Positions 1 through 6,315 of a DNA stretch of 6,315 nt are shown piece after piece. Origin of the DNA: UBA9464 sp003445095. GTDB taxonomy: Bacteria; Verrucomicrobiota; Verrucomicrobiia; Limisphaerales; UBA9464. The DNA is taken from contig DAOMZG010000354.1 of assembly GCA_035437945.1 (NCBI GenBank), positions 1 through 6,315 on the forward strand. The letters run 5' to 3'. Under the pieces are notes generated by a model. It ran no database searches. It saw nothing but the letters and a program-made list of their open reading frames with translations, and had not been told where the DNA came from. The position numbers and the translations under genes were made by a program. Each line of letters begins with the position of its first letter. The first letter of the stretch is position 1.

Positions 1-103
1 CGCTCTGTCACCGCACTCCACCTGGCCGCCGCGCGGTTCATGGTCCCGATGCGCGTCCGACTGTGGACGAACGAACTACCCAAGAGACGATCAACAAGAC
101 GGT
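1..103. other. Left-edge region downstream of the antiporter, no supported gene
   Basis: This stretch lies just past the stop codon of the minus-strand antiporter. All three plus-strand frames stay open through it, so the end of a plus-strand gene entering from the left cannot be excluded. Frame 1 would stop at 130-132, overlapping the antiporter tail by about 29 bases, but that reading is arginine-rich and matches no family I know. A short inverted repeat (CGTCC at 54-58, GGACG at 65-69) is present without a T-run, so it is not a convincing terminator. Positions 37-51 read F-M-V-P-M in frame 1, resembling a motif I associate with dispersed repeats in Verrucomicrobiota; this is recollection only. 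Confidence 0.4.
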
Positions 104-1885
104 TCACGGGAGTACTTCGCCTCTTTCTTTGATCCGTTCCTCGACCTTCGCCTGCTTCTCGCCCAGCAGTTCGCTGTCGGCAGCGCGAACCGCTTCGAAC
201 AGGTCCGTCGCTTCGTCGAGTCGAGACACGCTCACGTAATCAGCGCCCGCGGCCTTGAGGATGGGCACGTCGGCCAAGACTTCCGCCGGCGCGATGATCT
301 TGGCTTTGGGATTCATCTCGCGCAACGAACGCACAAGTCGAAGATTCGTAGTGCCTTTGAGAAGCGAATCCGGAACGGTGCAAATGAGGATTTCCGCTTG
401 GCCGATGCCGGCATGCAGCAAGGTGTCGCGCTGGCTGAGGTCGCCATAGAGCACGCGGATCTTGCGGCGTTTCAACTCGGAGTGGACGAACGGATTGAAG
501 TCCACGACGGCGAGTTCTTCCAATCGCTCGGGCGCTGATCGCTCCAATTCCGCGAGCAACGAGCTCGCCGTTCGAAAAAATCCCAGCATCAGGATCCGCG
601 CGCCACCATGACCGTGTCCGGCCTCCAACTGCTCGCGGGTCATCTTTTGCGTGTGGCCGTCGTCCAGGTCCCGCAATCCCAAACGCTTGAGCCAAGGGAC
701 GCTTCGCCGCACCAAACCGTCCGTGCGCGCCATGGCAAACGTCGACCCGACCGCGAGGAGCACGAAGGCGAACGACAGAGCGCCTCCGTTGCCGGATTTC
801 AGGTGGTTGGACTCTTTGCCGAGTTCGAGCAAAACCAACGAAAACTCGCTGAGCTGACACAGATTGACCGCTGGGACGAGGCAATGGCGTAGTCCCGCGC
901 GCAGGGCATATAAGGGCGGGAAAACGGTGAGGAATCGGCTGACAATCACGAACACGACGACTCCCAAGGCGAGGCGAAGCGTGTGGGCGTCGGGGAGCGG
1001 AATCTTCATCCCAAGGCCCACGAAGAATAGTGTGACGAAGAAGTCGCGCAGGCTGGTTACCTTGGCCGCGACGTCGAGAGCGTAGGGGAACGTGGACAGC
1101 GAGATGCCAGCAATCAACGCCCCCATCTCGCGCGATAGTCCCCACCGTTCCGCGACTTCGCCGAGGACAAAACACCAGGCCAAAGCGCCCACCAAAACCA
1201 GTTCGGGCAACCGAGCCACGTGTCGAAACAATGCCGGCAGCGCGAACTTCGAAAGCGTCAGCGCCGACACCACCAGTACGGCGACCTTGGCCAGCGAGGC
1301 CGCAATGGCCGTCGCCTGCAAGGTGTCCAGACTGGGACGGACGGCTAGAAACAGAATCACCGCGAGATCCTGCAAAACGAGCACACCCAAAGTGATCCGG
1401 CCCGCGGTGGTATCGAGCTCCCGCTTGTCGTACAGCATCTTCACTACAATCACCGTGCTGCTTAAGGCAGCCGCGACCCCGAAATAGAGCGCATCCCAGC
1501 CATGAGTGGGATCCATCGGGAAGCCTGCCAACCGCGCCAGAACCACTCCGAGCACCGTGCCTCCTAAGACCTGCACGGCGGCGGTGACGGTGATGGCGCG
1601 TCCGGCCGAGGCGATCTTCTTTAGATCGATCTCGAGCCCGATCATGAATAGGAGAAAGATCAGGCCGAGCTCAGAAATCAGGTCAATGGCCTTTTGCTGC
1701 GTAACGAACTTGAGACCCGCCGGGCCGATGACAAAGCCGCCCACCAGATAGGCAAGAAGCACCGGTTGGCGTAGCCAATGCGCCAAGACGCCCAACAGCC
1801 AGGCCGTACCGATACAAATCGAAATGTCTCGCAGCAGGTGGTCCACGAACCCCGGAGCATAGGCAGCGAAGGGCGGGCGGGCCAA
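104..1885 (-). CDS. CPA2-family cation:proton antiporter with C-terminal TrkA-N-like domain (KefB/KefC/YbaL-like)
   Basis: An inner-membrane antiporter that probably exchanges K+ or Na+ for H+ in ion and pH homeostasis. The first ~390 of 593 residues hold about 12-13 hydrophobic segments with CPA2 landmarks: R39-Q-P followed by LAYLVGGFVIGPAGL (44-58), GLE (83-85), LSSTVIVVK (141-149), the QD pair at 172-173 where Kef proteins carry the transport acid, MGALIAGISLS (254-264) and a DFF...FFVGLGM segment (281-293). A polar linker (about 405-428) leads to a Rossmann-like TrkA-N domain (about 429-570). There beta-2 ends in VVDFNP (460-465) with the expected acidic residue, but the glycine loop reads GFFRTA (435-440) instead of GxGxxG. 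The start is a TTG without a clear Shine-Dalgarno site; GTG at 1844-1846 (codon 14) is an alternative, and an in-frame stop at 1919-1921 limits upstream extension. Length fits the family. No KefF/KefG-type ancillary gene is visible. Ion specificity cannot be read from sequence. Confidence 0.93.
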   Translation of the reverse strand: MARPPFAAYAPGFVDHLLRDISICIGTAWLLGVLAHWLRQPVLLAYLVGGFVIGPAGLKFVTQQKAIDLISELGLIFLLFMIGLEIDLKKIASAGRAITVTAAVQVLGGTVLGVVLARLAGFPMDPTHGWDALYFGVAAALSSTVIVVKMLYDKRELDTTAGRITLGVLVLQDLAVILFLAVRPSLDTLQATAIAASLAKVAVLVVSALTLSKFALPALFRHVARLPELVLVGALAWCFVLGEVAERWGLSREMGALIAGISLSTFPYALDVAAKVTSLRDFFVTLFFVGLGMKIPLPDAHTLRLALGVVVFVIVSRFLTVFPPLYALRAGLRHCLVPAVNLCQLSEFSLVLLELGKESNHLKSGNGGALSFAFVLLAVGSTFAMARTDGLVRRSVPWLKRLGLRDLDDGHTQKMTREQLEAGHGHGGARILMLGFFRTASSLLAELERSAPERLEELAVVDFNPFVHSELKRRKIRVLYGDLSQRDTLLHAGIGQAEILICTVPDSLLKGTTNLRLVRSLREMNPKAKIIAPAEVLADVPILKAAGADYVSVSRLDEATDLFEAVRAADSELLGEKQAKVEERIKERGEVLP

Positions 1886-2051
1886 GCCGTGGTTGCAGCG
1901 GAGCTTAGGATTCTTAGGTCAGCCGGATGGACTCCGTCACGAATCGAAGCCATCGCGTCGTCGAAGCCGAACAAGGAGAGGATTGATTTTCCGAAGAGAC
2001 TAATAGGGTTTTCCGTCAGCCGGCGGCCGCGATAGGTTGCGGCACTATCGA
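1886..2051. promoter_or_regulatory. Divergent intergenic region between antiporter and PSD1 operon
   Basis: About 166 bases separate the two divergent start codons, so promoters for both transcripts must lie here or inside the gene starts. No sigma-70 pair is good on either strand. On the minus strand a GTGACG-like -35 and TAAGAA-like -10 with 18-base spacing are only a weak match. On the plus strand TTGATT (1983-1988) and TAATAG (2001-2006) are 12 bases apart, too close. Visible small repeats are CTTAGG twice (1904-1909, 1913-1918) and GTCAGCCGG twice (1918-1926, 2015-2023). A purine-rich AAGGAGAGG sits at 1973-1981 but is too far upstream to serve the ATG at 2052. Confidence 0.6.
2030..2050 (+). 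promoter_or_regulatory. Hairpin candidate immediately before the PSD1 gene start
   Basis: CGATAG (2030-2035) and CTATCG (2045-2050) form a perfect 6-bp inverted repeat with a 9-base loop, ending one base before ATG 2052. In the mRNA it would cover the position where a ribosome binding site should be, and no good Shine-Dalgarno site is seen there; the only AGG, at 2034-2036, is partly inside the stem. It could be a translational control element or a protein-binding palindrome, or chance. The stem is short, so stability would be modest. Confidence 0.3.
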
Positions 2052-5000
2052 ATGAGGCTCCCCTCGACATGGCCCACGCTCCCGTTCCTGATCGCGCTCG
2101 GGACTGCCTCGGCGTCATTGGCTGTGGCGACTACCAGTTCCGAGACGGATTTCTTCGAGCAACGCATTCGCCCGGCTCTCTCGGAGCATTGTTTCGAATG
2201 TCACGGGGCGGAGAAGCAGAAAGGCGGGCTCCGGTTGGATTCGCGAGCGCAACTGTTGAAGGGCGGCGACAGCGGTCCGGCGGTCGTTCCAGGGCAGCCG
2301 GACGAAAGTCTGCTTTACCAGGCCATCACGCACCGCCATGCCGATTCGGCGATGCCCCCGAAGAAACCCAAACTGCCGGAACCGGTAATCGTGGACTTTG
2401 CCCGGTGGATCCGCGAGGGAGCAGCCTGGCCGGCCGAGGCGGCCACGGCTCCAGCAAAAGAGGCCTTTGATCTGGCGACCCGCGTGGCTCGGTCACCTTG
2501 GATGTGGCGGACCCCGGAGCGGCAGACCGTCCCTCAAGTCAAAGGGCCGGAACCCGCCAGCGACGTGGACGCCTTTGTCCGAGCTAAATTGGAAGAGAAG
2601 GGACTTTCCCCCGCGCTCGCGACGGATGACTCCACTTGGCTGCGCCGAGTCAACTTCGTCATTACGGGATTGCCGCCTACCCGCGAAGCCCTTCACGCAT
2701 TCCTCAACGATCGGTCGCCCGACCGTCGTGAGCGGGTGGTGGATCGCCTCTTGGCGTCACCGCACTTCGGAGAACGTTGGGCGCGCCATTGGATGGACCT
2801 GATACGATACGCGGAGTCGCGCGGGCACGAAGGCGATTACCTCATTGCCAACGCCTGGCATTATCGGGACTACCTCATTCGCGCGTTCAACGAGGACGTG
2901 CCCTACGACCAATTTCTCCGAGAGCATCTGGCCGGTGATTTGTTGCTCCGGCCGCGCCTTCGCCAAGGCACCGACATCAACGAGTCGGTGCTCGCCACCG
3001 GCTGGGCATTTCTCGGTGAGGAGAATCACTCACCCGTGGACATTCGGCAGGACGAATGTGAACGGATCGACAATAAGATCGATGTGTTCAGCAAAACTTT
3101 CCTGGGCCTGACCGTCTCCTGTGCCCGCTGTCACGATCACAAGTTCGATCCCATTCGGGCCCAGGACTATTACGCGCTGACCGGCTTCATGCTCGGCTCT
3201 AGTTTCCGGCAGGTGCGGTTCGAGGCGATGGAGAACAATCGGAAGATGGCGGCCGAGCTCCGAAACCTGCGGGAAAAATTCACACCGCGACTGGCGGAAC
3301 TGGTCGCCGCTTCCCAACAAGAAAGTCTAGGCCATATCGCGAGTTACCTGCTCGCCGCACGCGAAGCATTGCAATCGGAAGCGACGAACGGAACCGCCCT
3401 TCCCCAATCAACGCCACGCGCCGATTCGCTCGATCCGCAACGACTCCAACTCTGGGTGGATCACCTCCATCAAGCCGTAACCAACCAAGCGAACCCGTTG
3501 CATCAATTCGCCCTTAATGCTTGTAGGAGTCGACATAAGGAGGCGCTCGCTTCTGCCGGAGTATATGGTCAGAGCCTCGTCACCTCGTCTCCTACGGGAA
3601 AGCCGCTGAGCCTGCCCGCCGATGCGCGCGTGATCGCGGATTACTCCCAACCCGCACAGCAGCCATGGAAGGTCGATGGGGAAGCGTTCGGCACGCGTCC
3701 GTTAGATCGCGGTGACCTCATTCTCGGCGACAATGCGACCAACCCGATCGTTCGCGTGATGCCGTATGGCGCCGCGCGCCGCGACCTGTTTTGGAACCGA
3801 CTAAAGACCGCCTCCGACAACGAGAACGATTCTGGAAAACTGGCCGCGACTGCGCGCGCGGGTCAGATGTTACGTACTCCGACCGTCACCCTCGGCGTTG
3901 GCAAGCTACACTACCTTATCAAAGGCAAGACCCGCGTGTACGCCGCGGTGGATTCGCACCTGATGGTCGAGGGGCCGCTTCACGGCGTTTTGGTGCAAAC
4001 CTTCGACAGCGGTCCGACCGATCAACCGAAATGGTTCACGCATGACTTGAGCGCTTACAGTGGCCACCGGACGCACGTGGAGTTCGGTCCCGAAGGCGAG
4101 GGAGAACTGGAGGTGCTGATGGTGGTGGAATCCGCCGAGGCGCCGAAGTGGCAACCGACTGCGGTTTTCGAGCCATCCGCGTCGGTGAGTTCATGGACGG
4201 ATTACGCGAACGAGTTTGCCCACGCGGCGGTGGCGGCCAACGAGCAGTTGGGACGCATGAGCTTGGCAAATCCAACCAACGCGACCACAACCGCCACGCT
4301 GGCCAATTGGCTGGTGCAGAACCCGAAGTTGTTCGGTAAATCGTCGGACCCGGTGCTGCGGCAAGTGGCCGACGCGTTCGTCGCCGACCAAACCGAGATT
4401 GCCAGTCGAGTGCGCTGGGAATCACACACCGCGGTCGCTTGGTTTGATGGAACCGGCGTGGATGAAAACGTCCTCGTGCGCGGCAAACCGTTCAAACCCG
4501 GCGCCGTGTCACCCCGCAGCCTCCCGGCGGCGTTCGCGTCGACGAAACCCATCACGACTACGGCAACCAGCGGACGTGACGAACTGGCCCAGCAGTTGGT
4601 CGATCCCGGAAACCCACTGGTGGCCCGAGTCATTGTTAATCGGGTTTGGCATCATCTATTTGGTCGTGGCCTCGTGGCGACGGTGGACAATTTCGGCGCC
4701 TTGGGAGAACGGCCGACGCATCCGGAACTGCTCGATCAGCTCGCGTGGCAGTTTGTGCATGAGGACGGCTGGTCGTTAAAGCGCCTCATCAAACGCGTGG
4801 TGCTCACTGATACTTTTGCGATGAGCAGCCACCTCGCGGATGCGCGCACCGAAGAACTCGATCCGACCAATGCGCTTTTGCATCGCCGGTCGGTGCGGCG
4901 GCTGGAAGGCGAAGCGATTCGCGACTCGTTGCTCGCAGTGTCGGGCCGATTGAATCCGACTCTCTATGGTCCGCCGATTACGGTGTACCTGACGGAGTTC

Positions 5001-5450
5001 ACCGTGGGCCGGGGTCGGCCGGAAAAAAGTGGTCCCCTCGATGGAGACGGGCGTCGGAGCGTGTATTCGGCGATGCGCCGAAATTTTCTCCCGACCTTTA
5101 TCCAGACCTTTGACGCACCCACGCCATTCAGCACGGTGGGTAAGCGGAACGTATCCAATGTGCCTGCCCAATCCCTCGCGTTGATGAACGATCCGCTCTT
5201 CCATCAGCAGGCCCGCGTTTGGGCGGAGCGGCTTCTGAGTGAACTGCCGACGGCGGACGTGCCGACGCGAGTGCGCTGGCTGATAGAATCGGCTTACGGC
5301 CGGGCGCCGACCGAAACAGAAGCGGCGGCATGCCTTGAGTCGCTGGCCGAGCTTCGTCCGCTTTCCAACGCGGAAGATAACAGCGTCGAAGTTTGGGCCG
5401 AGCTATGTCACGCGCTCCTGAACGCCAGCGATTTCATCTACGTGAAGTGA
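2052..5450 (+). CDS. PSCyt1-PSCyt2 (DUF1549)-PSD1 (DUF1553) cytochrome-like exported protein
   Basis: A large exported protein (1132 residues from ATG 2052) of unknown reaction. Residues 1-26 look like a Sec signal peptide ending AVA, cleavage likely after A26. PSCyt1 (about 40-120) carries CFECH (47-51), the QKGGLRLD stretch (56-63) and M101-P-P, a plausible distal heme ligand. PSCyt2/DUF1549 (about 168-380) has the FGERWARHWMDLIRYAES signature (239-256) and a second CxxCH in SCARCHDHKFDP (356-367). A long insert (about 385-840) holds a helical, coiled-coil-prone stretch, a beta-rich part (about 610-695) resembling the carbohydrate-binding-type module of this subfamily, and a helical segment. 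PSD1/DUF1553 (about 843-1132) shows NPLVARVIVNRVWHHLFGRG (854-873) and RRLEGEAIRDSLLAVSGRL (949-967). A TTG five codons upstream (2037) is possible but less likely. The next gene begins two bases after the stop, so the pair is probably co-translated. A role in periplasmic polymer catabolism is inferred from family context; covalent heme attachment is untested. Confidence 0.93.
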   Translation: MRLPSTWPTLPFLIALGTASASLAVATTSSETDFFEQRIRPALSEHCFECHGAEKQKGGLRLDSRAQLLKGGDSGPAVVPGQPDESLLYQAITHRHADSAMPPKKPKLPEPVIVDFARWIREGAAWPAEAATAPAKEAFDLATRVARSPWMWRTPERQTVPQVKGPEPASDVDAFVRAKLEEKGLSPALATDDSTWLRRVNFVITGLPPTREALHAFLNDRSPDRRERVVDRLLASPHFGERWARHWMDLIRYAESRGHEGDYLIANAWHYRDYLIRAFNEDVPYDQFLREHLAGDLLLRPRLRQGTDINESVLATGWAFLGEENHSPVDIRQDECERIDNKIDVFSKTFLGLTVSCARCHDHKFDPIRAQDYYALTGFMLGSSFRQVRFEAMENNRKMAAELRNLREKFTPRLAELVAASQQESLGHIASYLLAAREALQSEATNGTALPQSTPRADSLDPQRLQLWVDHLHQAVTNQANPLHQFALNACRSRHKEALASAGVYGQSLVTSSPTGKPLSLPADARVIADYSQPAQQPWKVDGEAFGTRPLDRGDLILGDNATNPIVRVMPYGAARRDLFWNRLKTASDNENDSGKLAATARAGQMLRTPTVTLGVGKLHYLIKGKTRVYAAVDSHLMVEGPLHGVLVQTFDSGPTDQPKWFTHDLSAYSGHRTHVEFGPEGEGELEVLMVVESAEAPKWQPTAVFEPSASVSSWTDYANEFAHAAVAANEQLGRMSLANPTNATTTATLANWLVQNPKLFGKSSDPVLRQVADAFVADQTEIASRVRWESHTAVAWFDGTGVDENVLVRGKPFKPGAVSPRSLPAAFASTKPITTTATSGRDELAQQLVDPGNPLVARVIVNRVWHHLFGRGLVATVDNFGALGERPTHPELLDQLAWQFVHEDGWSLKRLIKRVVLTDTFAMSSHLADARTEELDPTNALLHRRSVRRLEGEAIRDSLLAVSGRLNPTLYGPPITVYLTEFTVGRGRPEKSGPLDGDGRRSVYSAMRRNFLPTFIQTFDAPTPFSTVGKRNVSNVPAQSLALMNDPLFHQQARVWAERLLSELPTADVPTRVRWLIESAYGRAPTETEAAACLESLAELRPLSNAEDNSVEVWAELCHALLNASDFIYVK

Positions 5451-5451
5451 C

Positions 5452-6315
5452 ATGAAACGCTCGAACCCATCACCGTTGTTCCTCGATCCGCGCCTCAGCC
5501 GCCGCGAACTGCTCCGCCGGGCGTCGAACGGGTTTGGCGCGCTCGCTCTGGCTGGGCTGTTTGGCCGCAGTGTTTCTCGTGTGTCCGCCGCCACGATGGG
5601 GCAATCACATCCCTTGGAACCAAAAGCGCCGCACTTTCCGGCCCGGGCTCGCAGCGTGATTTTCCTCTTTATGGAGGGCGCGGTTTCGCAGGTCGATAGC
5701 TTCGACTACAAACCGATGCTGGCGAAATACCATGGCCAGGACCCGCGCAAAGCGATCGGCAAATTGGAGAAGACGCAGTTCGAGAATGTTGGCCAGGTGT
5801 TCAAGTCGCCGTGGAACTTCAGTCAGCACGGCGAATGCGGCACTTGGATCAGCGACCTGTTCCCGTACATGGCGACCCGGGCGGACGACTTGTGTGTGAT
5901 CCGCTCCTTGACTTCGAATTTCCCCGAGCACACCAGCGCCAATTATTTTCTGCACAGCGGCCTGGGCCTCCAAGGCCGCCCCAGCATGGGCGCCTGGGTC
6001 ACGTATGGTCTCGGTAGCTTGAATAACGATCTGCCCGGCTATGTCGTGCTCAACGGCGGTCAAATTCCGTCCGGCGGCCTCGACAACTTCGGCTGCGGTT
6101 TCCTGCCCGCGACTTACCAAGGCTCCTTGTTGCACGCTCGCGGCACACCCTTGGCCAACGTCGTTCCCAGCGAAAAGTCGGCGCAACTGCAACAAGCCAA
6201 ACGCGGGCTGGTCGGGCGCTTGAATCAGGACAGCCTCCAAGAATCGGGCCGGTCCGACGCGCTGGAATCAGCCATCGCCAACTACGAACTCGCCGCGCGG
6301 ATGCAGGTCGCCATT
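5452..6315 (+). CDS. DUF1501 family protein, Tat-exported (partial, cut by right edge)
   Basis: The first 288 codons of a DUF1501 protein; the family is usually about 450-490 residues, so roughly the last third or more is missing. ATG 5452 lies one base after the upstream TGA (TGACATG), which implies translational coupling; only weak GAAG-like purines precede it. The N-terminus has a twin-arginine motif, SRRELL (16-21), a hydrophobic stretch (about 27-38) and a VSA site (44-46) for signal peptidase. The mature part starts with SVIFLFMEGAVSQVDSFDYKP (68-88), matching the family opening usually written as FLFMxGGPSHLDLFDPKP. Further conserved parts are HTSANYFLHSGLGLQGRPSMGAWV around 160-183, LPGYVVLNGG (194-203) and SGGLDNFGCGFLPATYQG (207-224). 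DUF1501 is related to the alkaline phosphatase/sulfatase fold, but its reaction is unknown. It typically sits beside PSD1 genes, as here, suggesting joint function. The GGPS element reads GAVS here. Confidence 0.93.
   Translation, partial: MKRSNPSPLFLDPRLSRRELLRRASNGFGALALAGLFGRSVSRVSAATMGQSHPLEPKAPHFPARARSVIFLFMEGAVSQVDSFDYKPMLAKYHGQDPRKAIGKLEKTQFENVGQVFKSPWNFSQHGECGTWISDLFPYMATRADDLCVIRSLTSNFPEHTSANYFLHSGLGLQGRPSMGAWVTYGLGSLNNDLPGYVVLNGGQIPSGGLDNFGCGFLPATYQGSLLHARGTPLANVVPSEKSAQLQQAKRGLVGRLNQDSLQESGRSDALESAIANYELAARMQVAI

Noticed and set aside
54..69. Inverted repeat as a terminator for the antiporter
   Set aside because: The stem is only 5 bp and no T-run follows in the minus-strand direction.
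240..1175. Minus-strand open frame of 311 codons inside the antiporter
   Set aside because: It is a shifted frame of the antiporter gene, very rich in Arg, Pro and Gly with no hydrophobic segments or family motif, while the antiporter frame has strong family motifs.
1983..2003. Six-codon TTG leader peptide behind AAGGAGAGG (1973-1981)
   Set aside because: The Shine-Dalgarno-like run is good but spacing to the TTG is short (about 4 bases), the peptide is trivial, and no attenuator hairpin follows. It may be chance in a purine-rich stretch.
1983..2006. Sigma-70 promoter TTGATT / TAATAG for the PSD1 gene
   Set aside because: The spacing is 12 bases instead of about 17, and no better -35 partner exists for TAATAG.
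1778..2035. Plus-strand open frame of 85 codons leading into the PSD1 gene
   Set aside because: It is antisense to the antiporter start, has no ribosome binding site I can support, and its product is basic and featureless.
1678..2118. Minus-strand open frame spanning the divergent region (146 codons)
   Set aside because: It overlaps the antiporter N-terminus in another frame and runs into the start of the PSD1 gene; no family resemblance was seen.
5605..6240. Long minus-strand open frame (211 codons) opposite the DUF1501 gene
   Set aside because: It lies entirely antisense to a frame with clear Tat and DUF1501 motifs and has no recognisable domain; long antisense frames are common in GC-rich genes.

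Overview
The window looks like a piece of a GC-rich chromosome from the Planctomycetota-Verrucomicrobiota (PVC) group. The strongest clue is the pairing of a large cytochrome-like protein of the PSCyt1-PSCyt2-PSD1 (DUF1549/DUF1553) architecture with a Tat-exported DUF1501 protein. This pairing is greatly expanded in Planctomycetota and Verrucomicrobiota and rare elsewhere. From recalled similarity of the antiporter and of a short motif at the left edge I lean to Verrucomicrobiota, but that lean is weak.

Layout: positions 1-103 are non-coding or of unclear content. A CPA2-type cation:proton antiporter with a C-terminal TrkA-N-like domain lies on the minus strand (104-1885). A divergent intergenic region of about 166 bp follows (1886-2051). 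The plus strand then carries the PSCyt1/PSCyt2/PSD1 gene (2052-5450) and, after a single intervening base, a DUF1501 gene (5452 onward) that runs off the right edge. The last is a real gene with a Tat signal and recognisable family motifs, although it has no stop codon within the window.

How the genes work together: the two plus-strand genes almost certainly form one translationally coupled unit whose products are both exported, the cytochrome-like protein by Sec and the DUF1501 protein by Tat. Their biochemical role is not established. By family context they are thought to act in envelope or periplasmic catabolism of complex, often sulfated, polymers, which is inference here because no sulfatase or glycosidase is in view. 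The antiporter is transcribed away from them and is probably an independent inner-membrane ion-homeostasis gene.

I found no tRNA, rRNA, CRISPR, insertion sequence or phage gene. The points most worth a second look are the two CxxCH motifs in one polypeptide with a large central insert, the degenerate nucleotide-binding glycine motif in the antiporter, the altered start of the DUF1501 domain, and a perfect inverted repeat ending one base before the cytochrome gene's ATG. I see no convincing wholly new system; the PSD1-DUF1501 pair is a widespread but functionally unexplained one.
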